64,000 nt of DNA. Origin: Methanoculleus frigidifontis (lineage in GTDB: Archaea > Halobacteriota > Methanomicrobia > Methanomicrobiales > Methanoculleaceae). The notes under the pieces were generated by a model, which was not told the DNA's origin, did no database searches, and saw only the letters and a list, made by a program, of their open reading frames with translations. Made by a program: the position numbers and the translations under genes. This document shows positions 32,251 through 40,020 of the stretch, one piece after another (the stretch's first letter is position 1; every line of letters begins with the position of its first letter). Location: positions 104,405-168,404 of the forward strand of contig NZ_VCYH01000008.1 of the NCBI RefSeq assembly GCF_030464345.1, in the 5' to 3' direction.

Positions 32251-32940
32251 TCACCTGCCCGAGGTGTCCGGCCGCGGGAGGTAGGGCACCAGCGCCGCTG
32301 CGAGCTTTGCAAGGTCCATCGACTGCAGGATGACCTTCCCCGGCCCTTTCAGGGTCGTCAGGAAGAGGCCTTCCCCGCCGAAGAGGACGGTCGAGACCCC
32401 GCCGGCGACCTGGATGCTGTACTCGACGGTCGGCTCGAACCCCACCACGAGCCCGGTCTCGACCTTCATGACCTCGCCGGGCTTGAGGGTCATCTCGATG
32501 ATATCCCCGCAGCAGTGGAGGAATGCCATGCCCGTCCCGGAGAGGCGCTGGAGGATGAACCCTTCCCCGCCGAAGAATCCCGAGCGCAGTTTCTTGGTGA
32601 AGGCGATATCGAGATCGATCCCGTGCTCCGAGCAGAGGAACGCATCCTTCTGGGCGAGAAACTCACTGTTTGCAAGGTTGACCGGGAAGATCTTGCCGGG
32701 GATGTTGCCGGCGAACGAGACGAACCCCTCGCTCCCCTGCGGGGTGAACTCCGTCATGAAGAGGCTTTCCCCGCTGACCATGCGTTTTAAGCCCTTGAAG
32801 AGTCCGCCCTTCAGATTCGTGGTCAGCTGCATGTTCCCGCTCATGTTGACCATCGCGCCTGCCTCGGCGTAGATGCTCTCTCCCTCTGCAAGGCGGAGCG
32901 TCACCATCTGGAGATTGTCTCCGGTAATCTCAGACTGCAT
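32251..32940 (-). CDS. AIM24 / TIGR00266 family protein
   Basis: A 229-residue beta-rich protein with the family pattern: GESIYAEAGAMVNMSGN, GLFKGLKRMVSGESLFMTEF, GSEGFVSFAGNIPGKIFPV, LCSEHGIDLDIAF, FFGGEGFILQRLSGTGMAFLH, GEVMKVETGLVVGFEPTVEYSIQ and a final glycine-rich GGVSTVLFGGEGLFLTTLKGPG. The repeated GGEG(F/L) motifs are diagnostic. The biochemical role is unknown (the yeast homologue is mitochondrial). It is the first gene of the run with the DUF2117-like gene and nreA. Confidence 0.88.
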   Translation of the reverse strand: MQSEITGDNLQMVTLRLAEGESIYAEAGAMVNMSGNMQLTTNLKGGLFKGLKRMVSGESLFMTEFTPQGSEGFVSFAGNIPGKIFPVNLANSEFLAQKDAFLCSEHGIDLDIAFTKKLRSGFFGGEGFILQRLSGTGMAFLHCCGDIIEMTLKPGEVMKVETGLVVGFEPTVEYSIQVAGGVSTVLFGGEGLFLTTLKGPGKVILQSMDLAKLAAALVPYLPRPDTSGR

Positions 32941-33165
32941 GATATATTCTCTGGTATCCGATGATCATAATAGGTTTCACCGGCAATTAATCCCGCCGAA
33001 CATCCGCCGATGCCCGATGTCGAAGAGCAGGCGGCACTATCTCCGGATACTTCCTCCCGCCGGCCGCTCTCCGAAAAGAAAAGTTTATGCAGCCTCTTGC
33101 AGGATAACGCCCGCTCTCAACCTTTTTATGGGTGGGGCGTGGTAGTATCCGCGGAGACGAAAGCG

Positions 33166-33441
33166 ATGCGGGGCGACCTTGCGATGCGGCACGGCGGCGG
33201 AGAGATACGCGGCGGGTATATCACCGGTGCCGTTGCTGCAAAGATCCTGCTGCGGCAGGGGCATGCGTGTGCAATCTGCGGTGCGGTGCTCGAGGAGGGG
33301 CAAACACACTTCGACCATATCGTGCCGGTCATCTGCGGCGGGCGGCATACGTCCGGCAACATGCATGCACTCTGTATACACTGCCATCACCGGATGATGC
33401 TTCTCTTTCGGGACTGGTTTGCCCGCCGGAAAAAGGCATAA
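33166..33441 (+). CDS. Small HNH endonuclease-like protein
   Basis: A 91-residue protein with a compact HNH motif: CAIC (Cys35, Cys38), HFDHIVPVICGG (His51 as general base), HTSGNMHALCIHCH (Asn65, Cys70, Cys73). The two CxxC pairs hold a zinc. I chose ATG 33166 with GGAG 11 nt upstream; the frame is open to 33010, but that extension crosses a TTTTTATG TATA-like element (about 33121-33128). No phage or restriction genes are adjacent, so its target is unknown. Confidence 0.75.
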   Translation: MRGDLAMRHGGGEIRGGYITGAVAAKILLRQGHACAICGAVLEEGQTHFDHIVPVICGGRHTSGNMHALCIHCHHRMMLLFRDWFARRKKA

Positions 33442-33467
33442 GTACTTCGGCGCCGCCATGAGCTTTC

Positions 33468-33779
33468 ATGGCGTATGTTCTTGAGACCGGCGGGCAGGAG
33501 TGGCGATCGGCGACCATGAGCCTGCTGGACGGTGCGATCTCGCTGGTGACCGATCCGTGCCGTCCGGGAGCGGTTCCGGTGCAGGACTGCCCGCAACGGA
33601 GATCCGCCACCCTGAACCTGCTCGACTCGCTGCTGACGCCCGGGACGGTTCCGAATACCGTCGGCTCACTTGCGGTGACCATGCTCGTCCTGCCCCGGGT
33701 GCCGGTGCCGTTCCGTCTGGGCATCACGGCTGCGGGGATGGCGTCGGGCGCCGTGTCCGCTCTTCTCTTGCAGCGGTGA
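33468..33779 (+). CDS. Hypothetical protein (103 aa), weakly supported
   Basis: A 103-residue frame starting at ATG 33468, with a TATA-like CATAAGTA centred about 26 bp upstream, which would give a leaderless mRNA. The protein ends in two hydrophobic stretches (TVGSLAVTMLVLP and LGITAAGMASGAVSALLLQ) that could be a hairpin of membrane helices. Its last 114 bp lie antisense to the 3' end of the radical SAM gene. No family is recognised. Either this gene is real, or the overlap reflects the high GC content. Confidence 0.4.
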   Translation: MAYVLETGGQEWRSATMSLLDGAISLVTDPCRPGAVPVQDCPQRRSATLNLLDSLLTPGTVPNTVGSLAVTMLVLPRVPVPFRLGITAAGMASGAVSALLLQR

Positions 33780-35612
33780 ACCGCTCTCCCTCCCCGTATC
33801 CTCTGTTCTGCCGCCCCCGACCAGGCAGGCCCATCCGCTGCCGATCAGGTCCGGCCGTCCCGCCATCCGGAGCCCCTCGCGGACGAGGGCGGCGTTCTTC
33901 GGGTCGCGGTACTGCAGGAGCGCGCGCTGGATCCGTTTCTCCCGCCCCTTCGGGACGTGGACGGGCTGCAGGGAGAAGGGATCGAGTCCGCTGTGGTACA
34001 TGGCGGTGGAGACGCTCATCGGTGTCGGGGTGAAGTCCTGCACCTGTTCGGTGTAGAGGCCGGTATCCCGGATATACTCGGCGAGCTCCACCATCTCGGC
34101 GACGGTGCACCCCGGATGGCCGGAGATGAAGTAGGGGACGAGATACTGCCGCTTCTTCTTCTTCCCTGCCTGGAGCCTCTCGAAGCGCTCCCGAAACCTC
34201 TCGAAGACCTCTTTGCGGGGTTTGTGCATCAGGTCGACCACCCGCCGTGCGACGTGCTCGGGTGCGACCTTCAGGTGGCCGGAGACGTGGCGGCCGCAGA
34301 GGTCTGCAAGGAACGCGTCGTCCTCCGGGAGGAGATCGTAGCGGATCCCGGACCCGATGAAGACCCGTTTCACCCCCGGAACCTCAAGAACCCGTTCGAG
34401 GAGCCGGCGGTAGCGTGCGGCGTCCGCGTCGAGCGTCCGGCACGCACCGTTGCAGAGCCGCTCCGCACATGCCCCTTCCTGCTCCCAGCGGCTGCAGACC
34501 ATCCCGTACATGTTGGCGGTCGGGCCGCCGACGTCCTGCACGATGCCCCGGAATCCCGGCATCGCGGTCATCCGCTCCACCTCGCGGACGACCGAATCGA
34601 TGCTCCGGCTCTGCACGATCCTGCCCTGGTGGTGGGTGAGGGCGCAGAACGAGCAGGAGCCGAAGCATCCCCGGTGGCTGGTCACCGACCACCGCACCGG
34701 TTCGAGCGCCGGAACCGGTTCGGTGTAGGAGGGGTGGGCTTCCCGGGTATAGGGGAGTTCGTAGATGCGGTCGAGCTCGGATGTGGCGAGCGGCAGCGCC
34801 GGAGGGTTCTGGATGATGACGGTCTTTGGGTGGGGCTGTGCGACCGATCTACCGCGGACCGGGTCCTGCTCGCGGTAGTGGGCCGCAAACGCCCGTGCAT
34901 AGGCATACCGATCCTCTTTCACCTCGGCGTAGCCGGGCAGGACGACGAACCCTTCCTGGTCGCGCTCCCGCCACGCCCGGACCTCCGTGCGGTGGACGGT
35001 GCCGCGGATCCCGGTGAGAGCACTCGCGCTCTCGCCCGCGGCGAGGCGGCGTGCGATCTCGGTCACCTGCCGCTCGCCCATGCCGTAGACGAGGAGGTCT
35101 GCGGGGGCGTCGGCGAGGATCGACTGCCTGACCGCGTCGGACCAGTAGTCGTAGTGGGCGAAGCGGCGGAGGCTCGCCTCGATCCCGCCGATGACGATCG
35201 GGGTATCCGGAAAGAGGGCGTGGAGCCGATCGGTGTAGACGAGGGTCGCCCGGTCTGGCCGCCGCGGCCTGCCGCCCGGCGAGTAGACGTCGCCCGCACG
35301 GCGCTTCTTGTTCGGGGTGAAATTGTTCACCATCGAGTCGACATTGCCTGCCGAGACGGCGAAGAAGAGGCGCGGCCTGCCGAGGCGGAGGAAGTCCTCG
35401 TCGTGCCGCCAGTCGGGCTGCGCAACGATCCCGACCGAGTAGCCCGCGTCCCAGAGCACTCTGCCGAGCAGCGCGGCTCCGAAGGCGGGGTGATCGACGT
35501 ACGCGTCTCCCGAGACGATGATGACGTCGAACCGGCCGATTCCGAGAGTCTCGGCCTCGTCCATCGAGATCGGGAGGTGACGGGGCTGGCGGCGGTTCTC
35601 GGCGGCCGTCAT
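33666..35612 (-). CDS. YgiQ-family radical SAM protein
   Basis: A 648-residue protein with the YgiQ N-terminal domain (VIIVSGDAYVDHPAFGAALLGRVLWDAG, SLRRFAHYDYWSDAVRQSIL), a radical SAM cluster motif CFGSCSFCALTHHQGR (about 315-330, CxxxCxxC), GFRGIVQDVGGPTANMYG, HVARRVVDLMHKP and the C-terminal YFISGHPGCTVAEMVELAEY and DFTPTPMSVSTAMY. The biochemical function of YgiQ is not known. The last 60 residues are arginine- and glycine-rich and lie antisense to the 33468 gene. The start ATG overlaps the stop of the PPC gene by 4 bp (ATGA). Confidence 0.88.
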   Translation of the reverse strand: MTAAENRRQPRHLPISMDEAETLGIGRFDVIIVSGDAYVDHPAFGAALLGRVLWDAGYSVGIVAQPDWRHDEDFLRLGRPRLFFAVSAGNVDSMVNNFTPNKKRRAGDVYSPGGRPRRPDRATLVYTDRLHALFPDTPIVIGGIEASLRRFAHYDYWSDAVRQSILADAPADLLVYGMGERQVTEIARRLAAGESASALTGIRGTVHRTEVRAWRERDQEGFVVLPGYAEVKEDRYAYARAFAAHYREQDPVRGRSVAQPHPKTVIIQNPPALPLATSELDRIYELPYTREAHPSYTEPVPALEPVRWSVTSHRGCFGSCSFCALTHHQGRIVQSRSIDSVVREVERMTAMPGFRGIVQDVGGPTANMYGMVCSRWEQEGACAERLCNGACRTLDADAARYRRLLERVLEVPGVKRVFIGSGIRYDLLPEDDAFLADLCGRHVSGHLKVAPEHVARRVVDLMHKPRKEVFERFRERFERLQAGKKKKRQYLVPYFISGHPGCTVAEMVELAEYIRDTGLYTEQVQDFTPTPMSVSTAMYHSGLDPFSLQPVHVPKGREKRIQRALLQYRDPKNAALVREGLRMAGRPDLIGSGWACLVGGGRTEDTGRESGSPLQEKSGHGARRHPRSRDAQTERHRHPGQDEHGHRK

Positions 35613-36094
35613 TGTGCCGTTTCTTCCGGCGGCCGCTCCTGCTCCGGCTCAAGCGTCTGCTCGAAGACAGGGAGGAGCAGCCCGGTCGCTTCGTCGTGCA
35701 CTCTGCTTGCCCGGATGTTGATGAACTCGGTGACGACCGCCTCTACCACCAGGTAGACCTCCGCCTTCTTCCGCAGGCAGCCGGTGACCGCTTTTATGCC
35801 CCTGCCCGCCGTTGTGTGAAGGTGGATCGCCGGCCCCTCGAGACCGGGGTAGATGGTGGCAAACCCGAGGATCTCCCAGCCCCCGTAGAGGTCCTGGTGC
35901 TGCGGCACCGGGGGTATCACCGGCTCTTTCGGCCCCGTGATTACCTGCCCTTCCCGCAGCGCGCCGAGGAACTGAACCGTGCCGGCGCTGACGTTCTCCG
36001 TCCGGACGAAGCGGTCGAGTTCGGTGAGAAAATCCTCCCCGTGTTCGAACCTGATGGTAAAGACCCTGCCGATACGGCCTTGCGAGTACTGCAT
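35609..36094 (-). CDS. PPC (DUF296) domain protein
   Basis: A 161-residue protein of the plants-and-prokaryotes conserved (PPC/DUF296) fold: FTIRFEHGEDFLTELDRFVRTENVSAGTVQFLGALREG, GPKEPVIPPVPQ, EILGFATIYPGLEGPAIHLHTTAG, GCLRKKAEVYLVVEAVV. GPAIHLH supplies the histidines seen as a possible metal site in this fold. Many are linked to DNA-binding AT-hook partners in plants; bacterial and archaeal roles are unclear. The frame is open to 36208, but ATG 36094 starts the domain. It is translationally coupled to the downstream radical SAM gene. Confidence 0.82.
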   Translation of the reverse strand: MQYSQGRIGRVFTIRFEHGEDFLTELDRFVRTENVSAGTVQFLGALREGQVITGPKEPVIPPVPQHQDLYGGWEILGFATIYPGLEGPAIHLHTTAGRGIKAVTGCLRKKAEVYLVVEAVVTEFINIRASRVHDEATGLLLPVFEQTLEPEQERPPEETAQ

Positions 36095-36225
36095 GCGAAT
36101 CTTTCCTGACCTCTGGTGATCATACAGGCGCTGTGGGGGTATATGCTCTTTCCCCCGGCAGCCGGCCGGCGTCGACACCATCATATGGATTGCGCACCTC
36201 AGGAGCAAGCGCTGTGTGGTGATCC

Positions 36226-37395
36226 ATGACGGCCCGGATCGGAGAGCTTGAGTACCTGCGGGGCTTTGCGATACTGGCGGTCATCGTCGTCCACGTCTCC
36301 GTCTTCTTCACCGAGGCTGCCCGGGTCGACGCGCTTGCAGCGGTGAACCTCGCCCTCTACATCGTCATGCACTTCGCGGTGCCGCTCTTCCTCTTCATCT
36401 CCGGGTTTGTTCTGGCGCTCCGCTACTCCGGCACGTATCCGCTGCGCCGTTTCTACCGCCGGCGGTTCCTGACGATCGGGCCGCCCTACCTCCTCTTCTC
36501 TGCGGTGTACGTCCTGCTCCCGGCCTTCGGCGCCCTCTCCCTCACCGGAACGCTGCAGCTCCCCTCCGTCGATGCCGCCGCGCTCGCCTTCCTGACGGGC
36601 ACGGCTCACTACCACCTCTGGTTCTTCGTCCTGATCGCCCAGTTCTACCTGCTCTTCCCGCTCATCTTCCTCGGGTATACCGCATTTGAGCGGCGCGGGA
36701 CGGTTCTCTTCCTGCTCCTTGCGCTCCTCTTCGTGCAGACCCTCTGGAACGCCGGCGCACATCTCGCCGGGGCGTTTGCCGGGACGGTCTGGTACGCGCT
36801 GCTGATACGCATCTTCGTCTCGCACCTCTTCTGGTTCGTCCTCGGCATCGCCGCCTCACGGCATACCGATGCGTTCCTGCACGTCCGGCAGCGCGTTCCC
36901 TGGCAGGCGATGCTTCTCGTCGTCGTCCTGGTGACGCTTCTTCTCACTGCGATGTGGTCGGTCGGGATTGCCGGGTCCGGCCACTTCAGCACCGTCTCTC
37001 CGGCCTACTTCTGCATCTACCGGATTGCCGAACCGGTCATGTACCTGCCGGTCTTTCTCCTCCTCTTCCTCGCCGCGGAACGCCTGGCACCCTCGGCATC
37101 CCGTAGCTCTGCCGCTCTCCGGAGCATCGGCGAGAACTCGTACGGGATCTACCTCATCCACCCGCTCGTCATCGCGGTGCTGGTCGGCGTCTTCGCAGAC
37201 CTGGCCATCGGCACCTCGTCCTGGCTCTTCTACCCGCTCCTCTTTGCCGTGACGCTTGCAGCCACGTACGTCATCGTGCGGGTGCTGGAGCGGATGCCGG
37301 GGAGCGATCTTGCCGGCGTGCGGCGGCGGGAACCGGCGGCCGCGCCGTCCGATACCCGGCCCCGCTCTGCAGGCGGTGCATCCGAGGAGCCGTGA
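36226..37395 (+). CDS. Membrane acyltransferase (acyltransferase-3 family)
   Basis: A 389-residue polytopic protein with about ten hydrophobic segments. It begins RIGELEYLRGFAILAVIVVHVSVF, where the LRGFAIL...VH pattern carries the family His. Then come MHFAVPLFLFISGFVLALRY, RRRFLTIGPPYLLFSAVYV, HYHLWFFVLIAQFYLLFPL and ENSYGIYLIHPLVIAVLVG. Such proteins O-acylate sugars of surface glycans or lipids. The C-terminal 35 residues are polar and low-complexity. It is followed convergently by the GMC oxidoreductase gene after 12 bp. Confidence 0.85.
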   Translation: MTARIGELEYLRGFAILAVIVVHVSVFFTEAARVDALAAVNLALYIVMHFAVPLFLFISGFVLALRYSGTYPLRRFYRRRFLTIGPPYLLFSAVYVLLPAFGALSLTGTLQLPSVDAAALAFLTGTAHYHLWFFVLIAQFYLLFPLIFLGYTAFERRGTVLFLLLALLFVQTLWNAGAHLAGAFAGTVWYALLIRIFVSHLFWFVLGIAASRHTDAFLHVRQRVPWQAMLLVVVLVTLLLTAMWSVGIAGSGHFSTVSPAYFCIYRIAEPVMYLPVFLLLFLAAERLAPSASRSSAALRSIGENSYGIYLIHPLVIAVLVGVFADLAIGTSSWLFYPLLFAVTLAATYVIVRVLERMPGSDLAGVRRREPAAAPSDTRPRSAGGASEEP

Positions 37396-37407
37396 AGACC
37401 TGCCCCG

Positions 37408-38580
37408 CTACCCCATCTGCCGTGCCGCGTGCCTGGCGAGCGCCATGATCGTCAGGATGGGCGGTGCGCCCGGCGCTGCCGGCAGCACCGAGGCGTCCGC
37501 GACGTAGAGCCCGCTCACCCCCGTCTCCAGGTTCCGGTCGACCGCAACACCGATCCGTGCCGTCCCGCCCGGGTGTGTCCCCCGTAGCGGGGTTGCGGCG
37601 AACGTCGCCGGGTCTGCTCCCGCCTCTGCGAGAACTGCCCCAGCCATGGCGGCTCCGCCGGAGAGGGACGCTGCGTCCCTGACGGTCACCCCCTTCGCGA
37701 CAACCGCTCCCACCGTTCCGGCGTCGTCGTCGCGGATCTTCACCATGAGCCCGAGGATGTCGCCCTGCCCGGCCTGTAGCAGATCGGCGAGCTGGCGTGC
37801 GTAGTGGGGCAGGATAATCCCCCCCGCAAAGGGAACGAACGCAGCCATCGGGATGTCGGTGTGGAGCCCCGCTCCCGGGCAGACGCCGCCGATGGTCGTG
37901 AAGGTGTCGACGAAGAGCGGCGATGTCGGGAGGCCAAGGCTCTCAAGAAACCTCGGCGTCTCCAGAGCCCCGGCGGCAAGCACCACGATATCGTCCGCGA
38001 TCTCCTCCGCCCCGCATCGCACGCCACAGACCTCGCCGTGGCGTGTCAGCACCTCGCCGGCGACCGTATCGGTCCGTATTCGCGCCCCCATCGCCTCCGC
38101 ATCCCGGACGAACCTGGTGGCCGTCCACCGCGCAGACGTCGGGCAGCCGAACGCGCACTGCCCGTCGCGGGTGCACAGGTCGGGGTCGATGAACTTGGGC
38201 ATTCTGAAGACCGGAAGGCCGAGGCGGCGTGCGGCGTCCATCAGGCGGAGCGTTCCTGCGCCGATGAGGTCGTCCGGGAGCTCCTGCACCCCGAGTTCGG
38301 CCTCGAGCTCGGCAAACTCCCGGGAGAGATCGATCCCGAGCGTTGCAAGTTCTGCCTCGAGGCACCGGACGGCGTTTCCGGCAGAGACCGTCGTTGTGCC
38401 GCCGAGGCAGCAGACCCGCATGATCTTCATCCCGGCATCGACGTTTGCGTAGTAGCGGTGGGCGTGCTGCTCTTCTAATAGCGCCGGGCCGCGCTCGATC
38501 ACCAGCGTCTCGTGCCCCCGTGCCGCCAGTTCCCGTGCAATAGCCCCGCCGCCTGCCCCGGAGCCGACCACGATTGCCAT
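37408..38580 (-). CDS. GMC-type FAD-dependent oxidoreductase
   Basis: A 390-residue protein starting MAIVVGSGAGGGAIARELAARGHETLVIERG, a dinucleotide-binding GxGxxG for FAD. It has CLGGTTTVSAGNAVR, FGCPTSARWTATRFVRDA (in the right place for substrate/FAD contacts), VVLAAGALETPRFL and a C-terminal GTHPGGTARIGVAVDRNLETGVSGLYVADASVLPAAPGAPPILTIMALARHAA (in blocks), which is the GMC C-terminal signature with the catalytic His region. It is shorter than classical glucose-methanol-choline enzymes (500+). The substrate is unknown. It may process the alcohol of an isoprenoid or polar lipid; that is speculation. Confidence 0.82.
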   Translation of the reverse strand: MAIVVGSGAGGGAIARELAARGHETLVIERGPALLEEQHAHRYYANVDAGMKIMRVCCLGGTTTVSAGNAVRCLEAELATLGIDLSREFAELEAELGVQELPDDLIGAGTLRLMDAARRLGLPVFRMPKFIDPDLCTRDGQCAFGCPTSARWTATRFVRDAEAMGARIRTDTVAGEVLTRHGEVCGVRCGAEEIADDIVVLAAGALETPRFLESLGLPTSPLFVDTFTTIGGVCPGAGLHTDIPMAAFVPFAGGIILPHYARQLADLLQAGQGDILGLMVKIRDDDAGTVGAVVAKGVTVRDAASLSGGAAMAGAVLAEAGADPATFAATPLRGTHPGGTARIGVAVDRNLETGVSGLYVADASVLPAAPGAPPILTIMALARHAARQMG

Positions 38581-38693
38581 AGAAACCGAATGGGCGCCGA
38601 TGGGGAAAACGGTTGCGGACGTCTCCCGGCTGCGGATACCATACCTTCATATTCCCGTGAGTCAGAGATCGGATTGCGTGGAGGAGGAATCGA

Positions 38694-38993
38694 GTGACGT
38701 ATCTGCGGGTAGCTGTCGGGTGGTGGCGTATCGATCTGAACACGGCCGAGGGTGACGCGATCTTGGCACAGGTCCGCGATGAGGGGCTTTGTGTCCTGCG
38801 GGAACAGCCGGGTTTTATCCGGTATCAGCTGGTGCTGGTGGATGCCCATACCACCGTCGCCGTCGTTGAGTGGGAGTCCGAGGACCTCGCCCGGGAGGGG
38901 GTAAAGAACTATCATGCATGGCTGAAGGAGAGCGGTATCGCCGAGAAGCTGATGCTCGATGTCACGGGCGGGGAGGTCGTCGCCGCATCGTGA
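38694..38993 (+). CDS. Small ABM-like (dimeric alpha/beta barrel) protein
   Basis: A 99-residue protein. GDAILAQVRDEGLCVLREQPGFIRYQLVLVDAHTTVAVVEWESEDLAREG and NYHAWLKESGIAE (in parts) follow the pattern of antibiotic-biosynthesis-monooxygenase-like dimeric barrels: an amphipathic helix, PGF, and a central strand. No heme ligand is apparent. Starts at GTG 38694. A stem GGTCGAA-A-TTCGACC at 39048-39062, followed by a T-rich stretch, may end its transcript. Confidence 0.55.
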   Translation: MTYLRVAVGWWRIDLNTAEGDAILAQVRDEGLCVLREQPGFIRYQLVLVDAHTTVAVVEWESEDLAREGVKNYHAWLKESGIAEKLMLDVTGGEVVAAS

Positions 38994-39047
38994 GTGCCGG
39001 CTGCCTCCGGTTCAGCAACCCGTATATCCGATACCAGAGGTGAATCC

Positions 39048-39072
39048 GGTCGAAATTCGACCCCGTATTTTT
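39048..39072 (+). terminator. Possible hairpin terminator after the ABM-like gene
   Basis: A perfect 7-bp stem GGTCGAA/TTCGACC with a single-base loop (39048-39062) is followed within a few bases by a T-rich stretch (to about 39072). Function as terminator is inferred from placement after the 38694-38993 gene. Confidence 0.4.
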
Positions 39073-39189
39073 CGGCGGTTGGAGGGTGAGTCAATCAGGG
39101 TCAACCGCAGACCCCGCCTGCGACAAGCCCGGCACGGCCTGCGGTATACCTCCGTCTGCCGGTAGAGCCGGGAAAAGGCTCCTATTCCC

Positions 39190-39483
39190 TCACGTCTGTG
39201 CCTGCTTGCGGGTCTCGTTTACGAGATCCCTCCCCGTCTCCATCGCCTCAGTGAAGCGTTCGATATATTCGCTCCCCACCTGGAGATACCGGAGCACGTC
39301 GTGGGCGAACGCCATGCAATCGTCGCCGAGCTGCACCAGCCACGTGACGAACTCCCACATCGATTCGGCGGTCCCGAGCACGCTCTCCGGGGCGCCGCGG
39401 TCGGGCAGGGAGAGGTTTGCTGCGCCCGTGCTCGCGGCCGCCGCGACGGCGACGAGAAGCAGCATTGTGAGGGGCAGCCTCAT
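39190..39483 (-). CDS. Small secreted protein (97 aa)
   Basis: A 97-residue protein with a signal peptide (MRLPLTMLLLVAVAAAASTGAA, about 1-22) followed by about 75 charged and helical residues (SMWEFVTWLVQLGDDCMAFAHDVLRYL). No lipobox and only one cysteine in the mature part. AGGAG lies 13 nt upstream of ATG 39483. It follows a 48-residue frame on the same strand by 25 bp. Family unknown. Confidence 0.55.
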   Translation of the reverse strand: MRLPLTMLLLVAVAAAASTGAANLSLPDRGAPESVLGTAESMWEFVTWLVQLGDDCMAFAHDVLRYLQVGSEYIERFTEAMETGRDLVNETRKQAQT

Positions 39484-39508
39484 ACTGCCCCCGCTCCTGC
39501 GCCAGCCG

Positions 39509-39655
39509 TCAACTCCGAAACACCTTCTCGATCTTCACCCGCCGTCCGAGACGCGTCTCGTACCACTCCTGCTGCCGGAGCGCCTGCCGCATGCTCCGGA
39601 TGCGGTGCCGGACCTGCGTTCCGGTCTCAACGTCGGTCAGAATAAATTTCGCCAC
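39509..39655 (-). CDS. Very small basic protein (48 aa), probably leaderless
   Basis: A 48-residue frame from GTG 39655. The translation begins VAKFILTDVETGTQVRHRIR and ends with GRRVKIEKVFRS; it is evenly mixed in composition with 13 Arg/Lys and no repeats, unlike the arginine-rich shadow frames in this genome. A CATATAT TATA-like element (about 39675-39682) lies 20-27 bp upstream of the GTG, the distance expected for a leaderless archaeal mRNA. The small secreted-protein gene follows 25 bp downstream. Nothing similar is known to me. Confidence 0.4.
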   Translation of the reverse strand: MAKFILTDVETGTQVRHRIRSMRQALRQQEWYETRLGRRVKIEKVFRS

Positions 39656-39821
39656 CGGTATCCGCCCCGTCGATATATGCAGAATAGACCTCGCTGCTTA
39701 CGAAGGTTTCTTTTCGGCTTTCAGCCGCAGGCGAACCGCCGCACGGCGCGTGCACCGAAACCCGGAGAAGAATGGCGTGCAGACGAATCTTACGAAGCAG
39801 GGAACGATCACAAAAGAAAGA

Positions 39822-39895
39822 TGGGCTCGCTGAGATTCGAACTCAGGACCTCCGCCATGTCAAGGCGACGTCATAACCAGCTAGACCACGAGCCC
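39822..39895 (-). tRNA. tRNA-Val (anticodon GAC)
   Basis: Read on the minus strand: acceptor stem GGGCTCG/CGAGCCC with discriminator A, D-arm GTCTAGCTGGTTATGAC, anticodon stem with loop TTGACAT (anticodon GAC, reading GUC valine codons), variable loop and T-arm with GGTTCGAATC-type sequence (here GAGTTCGAATCTC). The 3' CCA is not encoded. No intron. A TTTTTTATA TATA element (39931-39940) lies upstream, and pyrimidine/T-rich CTTTCTTTTG follows. Confidence 0.95.
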
Positions 39896-39930
39896 GTGTG
39901 CCTTGTGCTCTATACCGTTGGTGATCAGGA

Positions 39931-39940
39931 TATAAAAAAA
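39931..39940 (-). promoter_or_regulatory. TATA box of tRNA-Val
   Basis: Minus-strand TTTTTTTATA lies 36-45 bp upstream of the mature tRNA 5' end, giving a primary transcript with a leader of 10-15 nt, as usual for archaeal tRNA genes. Confidence 0.6.
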
Positions 39941-40020
39941 TTGGCTTTTGTCACGCCGGGAGACCCCCGCCGTTCGTCCGTTTTCCGGAAAAAATGAAGG
40001 CGCCGGTTCGGGATTCCGGG

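Noticed and set aside
39086..39997. Plus-strand frame of 303 codons covering the tRNA-Val gene
   Set aside because: It runs through the tRNA (peptide SLRFELRTSAMSRRRHNQLDHEP is the usual translation of a tRNA) and lacks any coding signature.
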